DNA of 64,000 bases from Fervidobacterium gondwanense DSM 13020 (GCF_900143265.1 NZ_FRDJ01000004.1:1-64000); one strand, 5' to 3'. Shown: positions 28,290 through 37,940, numbered from the stretch's first letter. Notes: generated by a model from the sequence alone, not told the origin. Translations and numbers: made by a program.

Positions 28290-28937
28290 CTATTCGTTTT
28301 TAGACAAAAGTTTTCTTAATTCTGGAAGATTCGGGTTTCTGAAAACACCATACCCCATCACTAAGATGTCTACACCACTTTTGACTAACTCAAGGGCGTT
28401 TTCGTTTCCAACACCGCCATCAACCGCTATCTTTAATTTGTAATCATTGTCTTTCCTAATTTCCGAAAGCTTTTTTATTTTTCTCCACATACTCGGTATG
28501 AATTTTTGACCAGAAAAGCCTGGGTTTACAGTCATGATGAGTATACCGTCGACGTACGGAAGAATTTCTTCAAGCGTGCTTAGTGGTGTTGCAGGATTGA
28601 TTGCAACAAAAGCCTCAGCACCGAGCGACTTTATGAACTCGACACTTCGGTGCAAATGATAGCAAGTCTCTTGGTGAATAGTGACTCTCGTCGCGCCTTT
28701 CTCTATAAAAAGCTTTATGTGAAAATCTGGGTTAGTGACCATAAGATGAGCATCAATTGGCATGTTTGTGAATTTCCTTAGTCCCTCAATCATTGGGTAA
28801 CCAAACGTCAAATTCGGAACAAAGTGACCGTCCATAACATCGAGATGTATTTCGTCGATGTGGTCCTTAACTCTTTCAACTTCGTCCTTCAAGTGTGCCA
28901 AATCTGCGGCTAAAATCGATGCACTTATGATCGCCAT
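28290..28937 (-). CDS. rpe: Ribulose-phosphate 3-epimerase
   Basis: TIM-barrel epimerase of the pentose phosphate pathway (ribulose-5-P to xylulose-5-P). Motifs: SILAADLAHLKDEV, HLDVMDGHFVPNLTFG, DAHLMVTNP, MTVNPGFSGQKF and AVDGGVG with the metal-binding and catalytic Asp/His residues. Length 215 aa is normal. ATG follows GGAGGAGGTTTAGAA. The TAG stop lies 18 bases before the proposed dnaE start and is in the dnaE frame. Confidence 0.95.
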   Translation of the reverse strand: MAIISASILAADLAHLKDEVERVKDHIDEIHLDVMDGHFVPNLTFGYPMIEGLRKFTNMPIDAHLMVTNPDFHIKLFIEKGATRVTIHQETCYHLHRSVEFIKSLGAEAFVAINPATPLSTLEEILPYVDGILIMTVNPGFSGQKFIPSMWRKIKKLSEIRKDNDYKLKIAVDGGVGNENALELVKSGVDILVMGYGVFRNPNLPELRKLLSKNE

Positions 28938-29048
28938 TTCTAAACCTCCTCCTTTGATTATTATCTGTTTAAATCTATTCTGAACTATTATGATACAGTA
29001 AGGAAAAATTGTTAATATGGATTTTAAACGAAATTCGCTCTTTTCTGA

Positions 29049-29054
29049 TATAAT
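29049..29054 (+). promoter_or_regulatory. -10 element upstream of phoH
   Basis: TATAAT in the AT-rich gap between the divergent rpe and phoH genes, 61 bases before the phoH GTG. A weak TTTAAA lies 20 bases upstream. Confidence 0.4.
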
Positions 29055-29114
29055 TATACTCGTTAAGGGAGTAAATTACAAATTCTAAACGTAAACATTC
29101 AGAGAGGTGAAGTT

Positions 29115-30074
29115 GTGAACATTAGGAGAATTGTGGTACCTCAGGATGTTGCGATGATCGAAGTACTTGGACAATACGACAACAAGGCGCGTTATCTGAG
29201 AAGAAGGTACAATGTGGAAATATCAGTAGTCGACAACGAAATCAGAGTGAAGGGCGAGGATGAGAAGTCACTTGATATAGTTGAAAAGATACTAAAAGAA
29301 GTGATAAATATAACAAGAGATGGGCATCTTTTGGATTGGACAGAGTTCGAATATATCGTTGAAGAGAACGAGAAGATAGAGAACCCAAGAGAAGTTTACA
29401 AAAAGTCAGTTGGCAAGGTCAAGGCTAAGACGGAAGGACAAAAGAAGTACCTCGACGCTATAGAAAAGAACGACGTCGTATTTGCAATAGGACCTGCTGG
29501 GACTGGAAAGACTTATTTGGCTTCGGCTGTTGCTGTCGATTATCTCAAATCGGGCAAAGTACAGCGGATAGTTCTTACCAGACCAGCAGTGGAAGCTGGC
29601 GAGAGGTTAGGCTTTCTGCCAGGTGACTTGACTGAAAAGGTAGATCCTTACCTTAGACCGCTTTACGATGCTCTTATCGATATGCTCGGTATTGAGAAAT
29701 TCATATCTTTGCGGGAAAAGAATATAATCGAAATCGCTCCATTAGCTTACATGCGTGGAAGAACTTTGAATAACGCATTTATAATACTTGATGAGGCGCA
29801 GAACACAACATACGAACAGATGAAGATGTTCTTAACGCGTATGGGGTTCGGTTCGAAGGTAATTGTTACGGGAGATATCACTCAGATAGATATTGAAGAA
29901 AGATCCGGACTTGTGGTGGCACAGGAAATACTCAAGGGAATAGATGGTATTGAATTTGTGTACCTTACAGATGCAGATGTAGTAAGGCATCCTTTGGTTA
30001 AAAAGATCATTCGGGCTTACGACGAATTTGAAAGAGAAGAGAAATCAGAAAGGTCTGATAGAGCAAGAAGATAA
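29115..30074 (+). CDS. phoH: PhoH family ATPase
   Basis: P-loop ATPase, 319 aa. An N-terminal KH-like part (residues about 15-75) precedes the ATPase with Walker [31 protein letters not shown], Walker [12 protein letters not shown] and [11 protein letters not shown]. PhoH proteins are thought to act on RNA, and the gene is very often linked to ybeY, as here. GTG start with AGAGAGGTGA before it. It overlaps the open frame of the next gene, whose better start lies 28 bases downstream. Confidence 0.93.
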   Translation: MNIRRIVVPQDVAMIEVLGQYDNKARYLRRRYNVEISVVDNEIRVKGEDEKSLDIVEKILKEVINITRDGHLLDWTEFEYIVEENEKIENPREVYKKSVGKVKAKTEGQKKYLDAIEKNDVVFAIGPAGTGKTYLASAVAVDYLKSGKVQRIVLTRPAVEAGERLGFLPGDLTEKVDPYLRPLYDALIDMLGIEKFISLREKNIIEIAPLAYMRGRTLNNAFIILDEAQNTTYEQMKMFLTRMGFGSKVIVTGDITQIDIEERSGLVVAQEILKGIDGIEFVYLTDADVVRHPLVKKIIRAYDEFEREEKSERSDRARR

Positions 30075-30102
30075 AAATGTGCATTTTAGGTGGGAGAATT
30101 TG

Positions 30103-31488
30103 ATGAAGGAGCAAAAACTACACAAGACAGAAGTACTGTTAAGTGAATCTTTCATGTACGATGGTGTGATAATCGCACTGCTTATTAGCGTTGCAAACAA
30201 CATATATGATCTCAGTTTGCTTGATCTTGCTAATGAATTTATACTCATACTAATTATCTGGTACGGGATTATAGAACATTTCATACGCAATTCCAATGTT
30301 ATAAACCTTGACGTACGTTACAGGCTCCTCTTCTATACGACGCTATTGGGTGGTGCAACACTCAATACTTTCGTCTATAAGTCGTACGGGATAAGTTATA
30401 TCCCTATATTGATTGCACCAATGTTGATTACATTGTTGATCGATTATGAATTCGGTGCGAGTGCTGGCCTCATACTTTCACTTTCCACAGCGTTTCATCA
30501 TCACGATTTCTTCATGTTTCTTCACTTCTTCCCTCAAGTTTTCATATCGAATTTGATGCTTAAGAATATTAAAAATCGAATCCAAGTAGTGAAAGCTGGG
30601 TTTGTAGCAGGTGTTGTTAGTTTAATCATGATTCTCTTCCAAGAACCTGTAAGGCATTTCTACTTCTCCCTGCAAGACTATTTAATATTGTTTCTCAACC
30701 CGCTATTCTCGTCTTTCGCGGTGCTTGGTTTATTGCCATACATTGAAGTCGCAACGCGTGTTTATTCAAATATAGGTCTTCTCGAGATAGCCACGATTAA
30801 TCATCCTCTTCTGAAATCGCTTTCTCTGCACGCTCCAGGGACTTACCAACACAGTATGAGAGTTGCAGAATTCGCAGAACATGCAGCTGAAAGTATCGGT
30901 GCCAACGCGGTTCTCGTTAGAACATGCGCTATGTATCACGATATCGGGAAGATACGGAATCCTGAATACTTTGCGGAGAACTTGAAATCACTGGAGAACA
31001 ATCCGCACAACACGTTGAAGCCGGAAGTAAGTAAAAGTATAATAATGAAACACGTTACGGATGGGATAGAAATTGCCCGTAAACATCGACTACCTATTCA
31101 GATCGAATTGGCTATACCACAGCACCACGGAACACGTGTAATGAAATACTTTTATGCAAAGGCTGTTAATGAAAGCGGTTCAGTCGACCCAGCACAATAC
31201 ACATACGCTGGTCCGAAACCAAAGAGCAAGGAAATGGGGATACTGATGATAGCTGACGTAGTGGAAGCTACTTCGAAAAGCCTGAAAGAACCGAGTGTGG
31301 ATGCTTTTAGACAGGTAGTTGAAAAGACAATAGTGGAATTAATACAAGAAGGTGAATTAACAGATACAGAACTAACTACAAGCGATTTAAAAATCATAAC
31401 GGATACTTTTGTGCAGATTTACGAAAATATGCTTAAACATAGAATCGAATACCCCGTGATTAATGAGGATATAGAAACGATAAGTTGA
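30103..31488 (+). CDS. Membrane HD phosphohydrolase, PgpH-like (7TM-HD)
   Basis: An N-terminal membrane part (about residues 15-230) with six to seven hydrophobic segments is followed by a cytoplasmic HD domain: APGTYQHSMRVAEFAEHAAE, MYHDIGKIRNPEYF and PQHHGT. In PgpH this domain hydrolyses cyclic di-AMP. This protein is 461 aa, against about 700 for PgpH, because it lacks the extracellular 7TMR-HDED domain. The start at ATG 30103 is chosen for its GTGGGAGAATTT ribosome-binding site; an earlier in-frame ATG (30028) lies inside phoH. Context phoH - HD - ybeY is conserved in many Gram-positives. Confidence 0.85.
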   Translation: MKEQKLHKTEVLLSESFMYDGVIIALLISVANNIYDLSLLDLANEFILILIIWYGIIEHFIRNSNVINLDVRYRLLFYTTLLGGATLNTFVYKSYGISYIPILIAPMLITLLIDYEFGASAGLILSLSTAFHHHDFFMFLHFFPQVFISNLMLKNIKNRIQVVKAGFVAGVVSLIMILFQEPVRHFYFSLQDYLILFLNPLFSSFAVLGLLPYIEVATRVYSNIGLLEIATINHPLLKSLSLHAPGTYQHSMRVAEFAEHAAESIGANAVLVRTCAMYHDIGKIRNPEYFAENLKSLENNPHNTLKPEVSKSIIMKHVTDGIEIARKHRLPIQIELAIPQHHGTRVMKYFYAKAVNESGSVDPAQYTYAGPKPKSKEMGILMIADVVEATSKSLKEPSVDAFRQVVEKTIVELIQEGELTDTELTTSDLKIITDTFVQIYENMLKHRIEYPVINEDIETIS

Positions 31489-31518
31489 TTATTAATTATA
31501 CCAGAAGGCGGTGCTATT

Positions 31519-32001
31519 ATGGGTGCAGTACTTGATTTTTTTGATTATCCTAAGGATTTGGAGCCTTTCTTGAATTTGATAAAATCCAAGCTGTGTTCAA
31601 TTATAGAAGCAGAAATCGGGGAAGTTAGAATCAATTTTGTCTTCATAGACTCAGAAATCATGACAACAATGAACGAGGAGTACAGACATAAAAAAGGACC
31701 AACTGATGTTTTGACTTTCGTTTATGCAGCATCAGAATCCGGAGACGAATTCGAAAGCATTGAAGAAGCGGAGATAGAAAGTGTAGAAGGACCGTATGCT
31801 GAAGGATACATATGCCTCGACGTTGTGAAAAGCAACGCCGAAGAATTTGGTAATACTTTTGAAAAAGAATTAATCACAGTATTCGTCCATTCAATACTTC
31901 ACATGGCAGGATATGATCATGAATACGATTCAACGAATGCCGAGGAAATGTTCAGAAAACAGGAAGAATACTTAAAAGAATTCCAGAAAATTATTAATTA
32001 A
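31519..32001 (+). CDS. ybeY: rRNA maturation endonuclease YbeY
   Basis: Zinc-dependent single-strand RNase needed for 16S rRNA 3'-end maturation and ribosome quality control. The zinc site is [30 protein letters not shown] is the other family hallmark. Length 160 aa with an acidic insert ([13 protein letters not shown]) in the middle. ATG follows AAGGCGGTG. Last gene of the phoH cluster and convergent with the metallo-beta-lactamase gene. Confidence 0.94.
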   Translation: MGAVLDFFDYPKDLEPFLNLIKSKLCSIIEAEIGEVRINFVFIDSEIMTTMNEEYRHKKGPTDVLTFVYAASESGDEFESIEEAEIESVEGPYAEGYICLDVVKSNAEEFGNTFEKELITVFVHSILHMAGYDHEYDSTNAEEMFRKQEEYLKEFQKIIN

Positions 32002-32039
32002 TAATCTTTTTGCTTCTTTACGTTTTAGCTGAGATTATG

Positions 32040-32777
32040 TCAACTAATTAGATTCTTTATACTCCACTCGAGCATTTCAGCATGTTCCCTGTTCGCAAAA
32101 TTCGGGTCGTTTTCTATTTCATGCGGGTTCAGTTCACCTGAAATAAGTTTTTTGACTTTTCCAATATAATCAGCCATATTTTTGATAGACTCAGCATCGC
32201 CAATATCTCCATGACCTGGTATAACGTATTTGGCTTTTGGAAGTTTTTCCAAAGTTCTCAACCAGATTGCTAAATTACTATCTGAGACGATTTCCGGGTG
32301 TATTTTATTGATGACGGTGTCACCGGTAATGAGTACAGATTCGCTCGGAATGTAAATGTAAGAAGAGTCTGGAGTATGTCCAGGACCGTGAATGAAAAGA
32401 ATTTTTAAGCCGTCCTCGTGCTCAAAAGTATCATCGAATAGCACATCGGGAAGTTTCGGTTCGAAATAGTCTATTCCAAGAGATTCAAAATAGGTGTGAT
32501 CAAACATCTCCATCTTTTCTCTTGTAAGCGTATGCGCTACCACTGGAACATCAAAAACAACATTTCCAAAAGTGTGGTCTGGGTGATAATGAGTATTAAA
32601 CACAAGCGATATATTTTTCATCGTAAATTCCCTGACGAACTTTGCTATGCTTTTAGCTTTTTCAGGAAACAGCGAGGTGTCGACTAACACAACACCTTTT
32701 TTACCGATGATTATAACATTGTTGGCAGCTTCTTCGTGCTCAATGACATAAACGTTCTCGGTAACTTTCTTAACCAT
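32040..32777 (-). CDS. Metallo-beta-lactamase-fold hydrolase
   Basis: MBL fold with the metal motif NTHYHPDHTFGN (HxHxDH) near residue 65, GPGHTPDSSY, ITGDTVIN and VIPGHGDIG, which together supply both metal sites. The family contains glyoxalase II-like, lactonase-like and sulfur-handling enzymes; the substrate cannot be assigned. Length 245 aa. The ATG follows GGGGGGTGACGATTTAATCT. Divergent from csaB. Confidence 0.85.
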   Translation of the reverse strand: MVKKVTENVYVIEHEEAANNVIIIGKKGVVLVDTSLFPEKAKSIAKFVREFTMKNISLVFNTHYHPDHTFGNVVFDVPVVAHTLTREKMEMFDHTYFESLGIDYFEPKLPDVLFDDTFEHEDGLKILFIHGPGHTPDSSYIYIPSESVLITGDTVINKIHPEIVSDSNLAIWLRTLEKLPKAKYVIPGHGDIGDAESIKNMADYIGKVKKLISGELNPHEIENDPNFANREHAEMLEWSIKNLIS

Positions 32778-32864
32778 AGATTAAATCGTCACCCCCCATA
32801 TGGGTCTATACTATTTATTTTTTCGTCTCTCAAATCAATATTCTTTAAAGGAGTTGATTTTTCC

Positions 32865-33845
32865 TTGAAAGTTCTGCTATCTGGCTACTACGGTTATGGA
32901 AACTTCGGTGATGAATTGATGAGGCTTTCAATGGAGGATTTTTTCAAAAAGTATAAGATTGACTATACCATCGCACTTTCAAAAAGCGTTAGTAAAGATA
33001 CAATTTCAAGATTTAATATATTCGAGCTCATAGGTTCTATTTTCGATTCTGATGCACTCGTTTACGGTGGCGGGGGATTGCTTCAGGACATTACGAGTTC
33101 GAAGAGTTTTCTGTATTATGCTGCAACAATCAATATAGCTTTAATCTTTAAGAAGCCTGTTATCCTATTTGGTAACAGCCTTGGACCTGTAAGAAAATCA
33201 TACAACAGACATATATTGAGAAGCATACTTAGGAACAAAAGAGTTTACCTTTTCACAAGGGATATCGTTTCGTTTAACTATGCGAAACGGTTGAACTCAA
33301 ATACTGTTCTTTCATGCGATCCTGCTGTTAGGTTTTTAAAGACAGTAACAGAATTTCCAGAGAAGAAATTTGACCTGATTCTCATTCCAAGAAAGGCTGA
33401 AAATATTGAAAAATACATTATCTTGAAAGAATACTTTCAAAACATAATTGTGTGTCCCACACAAGAAGGCGATCTAAGAACATCTTTACTTGTAAGCAAA
33501 GATCTCGGCGCACACTTATTTGACCAACCAAACGACACAGAAGGCGTGCTCCGCAATATACTCGCTTCTAAATTCATAATCACTGAACGCTTCCATCCTG
33601 CACTTGTAGGAGCGTATTTTGGAATACCTTTTATCTCGCTCGAGAATTCAAAAGCAGAAAGGTTTTTCAGAAAGTATACGAAAAGTAGAAAGCCGTTTGC
33701 TAAAGACTTGATAGGTATTGAGGAAAGGATACTTGCACTGAAACAAGAGCCTTTGTATTTGAAGGAGATATTAGATAAAGAAGCTGATGAATCTTTTAAG
33801 AAGCTTTACAGTCTTCTGATCAAGCTAAAATCGTTCCGCAGTTGA
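32865..33845 (+). CDS. csaB: Polysaccharide pyruvyl transferase, CsaB-like
   Basis: Pyruvyl transferase domain: VLLSGYYGYGNFGDELMRLS at the start, VYGGGGLLQDITS, PVILFGNSLGPV, and ITERFHPALVGAYFGIPFI near the end. CsaB ketal-pyruvylates the secondary cell-wall polymer that SLH domains bind. TTG 32865 is chosen because the domain starts there and AAAGGAG precedes it; upstream residues in the frame are unlike the family. An SLH-domain envelope protein is encoded at 52.3-53.7 kb, which fits a role in anchoring the outer sheath. The transfer reaction is inferred from the family. Confidence 0.85.
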   Translation: MKVLLSGYYGYGNFGDELMRLSMEDFFKKYKIDYTIALSKSVSKDTISRFNIFELIGSIFDSDALVYGGGGLLQDITSSKSFLYYAATINIALIFKKPVILFGNSLGPVRKSYNRHILRSILRNKRVYLFTRDIVSFNYAKRLNSNTVLSCDPAVRFLKTVTEFPEKKFDLILIPRKAENIEKYIILKEYFQNIIVCPTQEGDLRTSLLVSKDLGAHLFDQPNDTEGVLRNILASKFIITERFHPALVGAYFGIPFISLENSKAERFFRKYTKSRKPFAKDLIGIEERILALKQEPLYLKEILDKEADESFKKLYSLLIKLKSFRS

Positions 33846-33858
33846 GTTATGCTGTTAA

Positions 33859-33893
33859 AAAATGCCCCCTTCATTATTTATAGGGGGCATTTT
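33859..33893. terminator. Bidirectional rho-independent terminator between csaB and the NuoF-like gene
   Basis: A 12-bp perfect stem AAAATGCCCCCT/AGGGGGCATTTT with an 11-base loop separates the convergent genes. A and T runs are within the stem ends on both sides. Confidence 0.85.
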
Positions 33894-33911
33894 CCTATTT
33901 CATAAAGAAGA

Positions 33912-35525
33912 CTATTTAACAGTAGCCTTCTTTGGTTTTACTTCTTTGCACAAACCAGCGGAACACGTTTTGTCTTTCACGTGGGCTTCGAATTCATTTT
34001 TGAAATTGTTTATAAGAGATAGTAGTGGGACGTTAATGCTCTGACCTAAGCCGCAGAACGATGCATCTGCTGTTACATACGCTATCTGTTCGAGATATTT
34101 TAAATCCTCTTCCGTAGCTTGGAATTTCGTCATTTTTTCAAGTATGTCACATGCGATTCTTGTACCTTCTCTACATGGCGTACACTTACCGCATGATTCG
34201 TGCCTGAAGAATTCCATAACGTTGAGCGCAATGTCAACAGCACAGTGAGTATCGTCTATCGCTAAGATAACACCAGAACCAAGGCTAACACCGTAGTTTT
34301 TCATTGAATCGTAATCGAGTGGTGCGTCAAGTTTATCAGGACCGATAAACGTTCCGGCTAAACCACCTGTTTGGATCATCTTGAGCCCTTTGTCGCCCTT
34401 TATACCTCCACCAAATCCGTAGAGCACCTGTCTTACAGTAACACCCATGGGTAATTCAACCATACCCCGCTTATTTATATCTCCTGCAAGGCAGAAGACC
34501 TTTGTACCAGGCGAATTTGGTGTGCCAATATTCTTAAACCACTCTGCGCCATTCAAGATAATCTGCGGAACGTTTGCCAGAGTTTCAACGTTATTAATTA
34601 CTGTTGGTTTTCCGAATAGACCGCTTTGAGGTGGATAAGGCGGTTTTAACCTGGGTCTTCCAGACTTGCCCTCTATCGATTCAAGGAGCGCTGTTTCCTC
34701 ACCACATACATAAGCACCTGCTCCAAGTCTTACTGTTAAGTCGAAGTCGAAACCACTGCCGAGGATATTTTCACCGAGGAATCCGTATTCATACGCATCT
34801 TTTATTGCCTTCTTTAAATTCTCCACAGAGTTGTAATATTCGCCTCGGATGTATATGTATCCCTTCGTAGCTCCGACTGCATAGCCCGCGATGATCATTG
34901 CCTCTATAACGGTGTGCGGGTCTCCCTCCATTATCAATCTATCTTTGAACGTTCCTGGTTCTCCCTCGTCTGCATTACAGACTATATACTTTTGTTCAGC
35001 ATTCGCTTTGGCTGTGAATTCCCATTTCAAACCTGTTGGGAAACCAGCACCACCTCTTCCTCGCAACCCGCTCTTCTTCACTTCATTTATAACTTCTTCT
35101 GGCTTCATCTGGAGCGCTTTGCTGAGTGCGAAATAACCATCACGTGCTATATACTCATCTATGTTCCTCGGATCTATGAGTCCGATGTTTCTGGTGACTA
35201 TTCTAACTTCTTTTATGCTGAACTTTTCTGCCTCTTTTAATTCTGATTTGCTAACTGTCAAATCCCAAACTTGCCTTCCTTTGAGCAAGTGTTCTTCAAC
35301 TATCTTCTTCACATCTTCCTTGGTCTTAACAACGTAGTATACATTATCTGGAAGTACGTGGAAAACAACACCATTGTAAGAACCTACGGCAACACTTTCA
35401 AGTACGGTGACAATTGAATCTAAACCGAATTCCCCGATAAGTGTCCTGAGATAATTCGAAAATTCCTTCGCACCTAAGAGTATGCTATTGCTGTCCACAG
35501 AGACAAGAACGGTGATTGGTGTCAT
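33912..35525 (-). CDS. NuoF-like flavoprotein subunit, without N-terminal [2Fe-2S] ligands or C-terminal ferredoxin domain
   Basis: NADH-binding NuoF/HydB-type subunit. FMN- and NADH-binding segments are intact: SGLRGRGGAGFPTGLKW, CNADEGEPGTFKDR, GAGAYVCGEETALLESIEG, and the [4Fe-4S] motif ESCGKCTPCREGTR with the distant Cys of ASFCGLGQS. The first about 100 residues keep a thioredoxin-like outline but have no cysteine, so the [2Fe-2S] cluster of that domain is lost. The C-terminus ends soon after CSAGLC, with no 2[4Fe-4S] domain. Its ATG overlaps the nuoE-like stop by 4 bases. Likely partner of that subunit in an NAD(P)H-linked complex. Confidence 0.88.
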   Translation of the reverse strand: MTPITVLVSVDSNSILLGAKEFSNYLRTLIGEFGLDSIVTVLESVAVGSYNGVVFHVLPDNVYYVVKTKEDVKKIVEEHLLKGRQVWDLTVSKSELKEAEKFSIKEVRIVTRNIGLIDPRNIDEYIARDGYFALSKALQMKPEEVINEVKKSGLRGRGGAGFPTGLKWEFTAKANAEQKYIVCNADEGEPGTFKDRLIMEGDPHTVIEAMIIAGYAVGATKGYIYIRGEYYNSVENLKKAIKDAYEYGFLGENILGSGFDFDLTVRLGAGAYVCGEETALLESIEGKSGRPRLKPPYPPQSGLFGKPTVINNVETLANVPQIILNGAEWFKNIGTPNSPGTKVFCLAGDINKRGMVELPMGVTVRQVLYGFGGGIKGDKGLKMIQTGGLAGTFIGPDKLDAPLDYDSMKNYGVSLGSGVILAIDDTHCAVDIALNVMEFFRHESCGKCTPCREGTRIACDILEKMTKFQATEEDLKYLEQIAYVTADASFCGLGQSINVPLLSLINNFKNEFEAHVKDKTCSAGLCKEVKPKKATVK

Positions 35526-36007
35526 CTTGCCTCACCACCTTTTAGGTTGTTCAATATCTCTTCGACTTTTTCTACAGTCAAATCCCCATAATATTCGTCG
35601 TTTATCATGATGACCGGTGAGACACCGCAAAGACCAAGGCATCCGGTTTCTTCAAGTGTGAACAACCCATCTTTTGTCGTCTCACCAAATTCAACACCGA
35701 GTTTGTTTTTCAAAAATTCAACAATCTCTCTCCCGCCCGGAACATGACAGGGCAAACTTGTGCAAACCCTTATGATGTACTTTCCTCTGGGCTTAGTAGA
35801 GAACATCGTGTAAAAAGTGAGAACTTCGTACACTTTTGATGGCGGAATGTTAAGCTCTTCGGCTATCATATCTCCTACTTCAGGTGGTATGTAATGACTT
35901 TGATAATGGTCTTGAACTTTGTGAAGTAAGTAAATCAGGACATCTTGCTCTTCAAGCTGCTCATGCTTTAATTCCTCTAATAATGCCTTCAACGTTGAGC
36001 GATCCAC
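35522..36007 (-). CDS. NuoE-like [2Fe-2S] subunit (copy 2)
   Basis: Thioredoxin-like [2Fe-2S] protein of the NuoE/HydC family, 161 aa. The four ligands are in VCTSLPCHVPGG (C-x5-C) and ETGCLGLCGVSP (C-x3-C). The N-terminal helical part LIYLLHKVQDHYQSHYIPPE is typical. GTG start. It follows a terminator that closes the upstream NuoF-like gene, so it may need its own promoter; none is convincing in the 60-base gap. Confidence 0.9.
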   Translation of the reverse strand: MDRSTLKALLEELKHEQLEEQDVLIYLLHKVQDHYQSHYIPPEVGDMIAEELNIPPSKVYEVLTFYTMFSTKPRGKYIIRVCTSLPCHVPGGREIVEFLKNKLGVEFGETTKDGLFTLEETGCLGLCGVSPVIMINDEYYGDLTVEKVEEILNNLKGGEAR

Positions 36008-36070
36008 ACACCTTCCCTCCCCGAAAAAAGATTATCAAAACATTAAGCTTGATAAAATGATAAAAACAAA

Positions 36071-36100
36071 GGTGAGCTACCCTTATTAAGGGGGCTCACC
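36071..36100 (-). terminator. Terminator or attenuator between the two NuoEF modules
   Basis: Outer stem GGTGAGC/GCTCACC and inner stem CCCTT/AAGGG with an ATT loop and small bulges; T-rich sequence (TTTGTTTTTATC) follows on the minus strand. It separates the 609-aa NuoF gene from the second NuoE gene. Confidence 0.75.
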
Positions 36101-36110
36101 TCTATTCAAA

Positions 36111-37940
36111 TTACTTTACACTTCCGACTAAAGCTGGTGTTACCTTGCTAATCGCTCCAAATCTACATACTTCTATACAGCTTCCGCATCTTACACATGC
36201 TTCTTGGTCAATCTCGTGCACTTTTCTTACTTCTCCGTGTATTGCATTCGTCGGACATACTCTCGCACACGCTGTACAGCCTACACATTTATCTGCAGAT
36301 ATTACATAGCTGATCAGTGCCTTACATTTCTTTGCTGGACAAGTTCCATCTTTCACGTGTGCTTCGTATTCGTGCCTATAATATTTTAGTGTCGAGAGAA
36401 CAGGGTTCGGAGCTGTCTGACCAAGTCCACAGAGCGAAGAATCTTTGATGACTTGTGCCAAGTTTTCGAGTTTTTCGATATCCTTCATCGTTCCTTCGCC
36501 TTTGGTTATCTTATCGAGTAAGTCGTACATTACTTTTGTACCTTCACGGCAAGGTGTACACTTACCACAAGATTCATCTACCGTGAATTCAAGGAAGAAC
36601 TTTGCAACATCAACCATACAGTCATCTTCATCGAGAACTATCATACCACCAGAACCCATAATCGCTCCGAGTTTACCGAGCGATTCGTAATCAACTGGTG
36701 TATCGAAGTATTCGGCAGGAATAACTCCTCCACTCGGACCTCCTGTCTGGACGGCTTTAATTTGCTTACCCTGTGGATGTCCTCCGCCGATATCGTACAG
36801 AAGTTCGCGTAAAGTAATACCCATCGGGACTTCAACAAGACCTGTATTCTTTATCTTTCCTGCGAGAGCGAAAACTTTCGTTCCTGGCGATTTCTCCGTA
36901 CCGTACTGCTTGAACCATAATGCGCCTCTTAGAACGATTGGTGCAACCAATGCCAGAGTTTCAACATTGTTAATAACGCTTGGCTTAGCCCAGAGACCCT
37001 TTTGGACTGGGAATGGTGGTTTAACTCTTGGCTGTCCTCTCTTACCTTCGATAGAGTGCATCAATGCTGTTTCCTCACCACAAACAAACGCACCAGCACC
37101 GATTCTGATTTCAATGTCAAACGAGAAATCAGTACCAAGTATGTTCTCACCTAAGAAACCGTATTCGTGAGCTGTTTCAATTGCCTTTTGCAACCTTTCG
37201 ATCGCGAGAGGATACTCAGCACGAACATATACGAATCCGCGTTGTGAACCGATAGCATAACCTGCAATCGTCATCGCTTCAACTATCGAGTGTGGGTCAC
37301 CCTCGAGAATGGACCTGTCCATGAACGCTCCTGGGTCACCTTCGTCAGCGTTACAGATCATGTATTTGATGTCTGATTTTTGTTGTCTTGCAAGTTCCCA
37401 TTTCAAGCCAGTTGGGAATCCAGCACCGCCTCTACCTCTCAAACCACTATCCTTTATTTCTTTGATTACTTCTTCGGGCGTCATTTTTGTAAGAGCTTTG
37501 TGAAGCGCAAAGTAACCATCTCTTGCGATGTATTCTTCGATGCTCAATGGATCAACGACACCGACGTTTCTAAGAGCTATCTTGACTTGTTTTGCAAAGA
37601 ATGGTATTTCTTCTTCTTTTTCCTTCTCTTTAATTGTGAGCTTTTCTTTCTGTCCTTCAAACAAGAACTCTGGAACGATACGACCCTTTAGTATATGTTC
37701 TTCAACTATCTTCTCGGCTGCCTTTGGGGTTAACTTCTGATAGTAAACGCCATCTGGGTAAACTATTGCGAGCGGTCCAAGGCTACACGCACCCATACAA
37801 CCGGTCTCAACAACGGAAACAACTGTATCGAGTCCGTATTCCTTTAATTTCCTTTCAAGCGCTTGTTTTACACTCTCTTCACCTGCTGATATACAGCCAC
37901 CACCAGCGCAGATAAGGATTGTATTAGTCTTCAATGCCAC
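36111..37940 (-). CDS. HydB-type NuoF subunit with N-terminal [2Fe-2S] and C-terminal 2[4Fe-4S] domains
   Basis: 609 aa with the layout of the beta subunit of electron-bifurcating [FeFe]-hydrogenases and related Bfu-type enzymes. Residues 1-100: thioredoxin-like [2Fe-2S] domain (CAGGGCISAG and GCMGACSLGP). Residues about 130-540: NuoF core with GLRGRGGAGFPTGLKW, CNADEGDPGAF, CGEETALMHSIEG and ESCGKCTPCREGT. Residues about 550-600: two [4Fe-4S] motifs (CVGCTACARVCP and CVRCGSCIEVC). It binds FMN and NAD(P)H. The expected catalytic HydA gene is not downstream; a terminator follows directly. Confidence 0.9.
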   Translation of the reverse strand: MALKTNTILICAGGGCISAGEESVKQALERKLKEYGLDTVVSVVETGCMGACSLGPLAIVYPDGVYYQKLTPKAAEKIVEEHILKGRIVPEFLFEGQKEKLTIKEKEKEEEIPFFAKQVKIALRNVGVVDPLSIEEYIARDGYFALHKALTKMTPEEVIKEIKDSGLRGRGGAGFPTGLKWELARQQKSDIKYMICNADEGDPGAFMDRSILEGDPHSIVEAMTIAGYAIGSQRGFVYVRAEYPLAIERLQKAIETAHEYGFLGENILGTDFSFDIEIRIGAGAFVCGEETALMHSIEGKRGQPRVKPPFPVQKGLWAKPSVINNVETLALVAPIVLRGALWFKQYGTEKSPGTKVFALAGKIKNTGLVEVPMGITLRELLYDIGGGHPQGKQIKAVQTGGPSGGVIPAEYFDTPVDYESLGKLGAIMGSGGMIVLDEDDCMVDVAKFFLEFTVDESCGKCTPCREGTKVMYDLLDKITKGEGTMKDIEKLENLAQVIKDSSLCGLGQTAPNPVLSTLKYYRHEYEAHVKDGTCPAKKCKALISYVISADKCVGCTACARVCPTNAIHGEVRKVHEIDQEACVRCGSCIEVCRFGAISKVTPALVGSVK

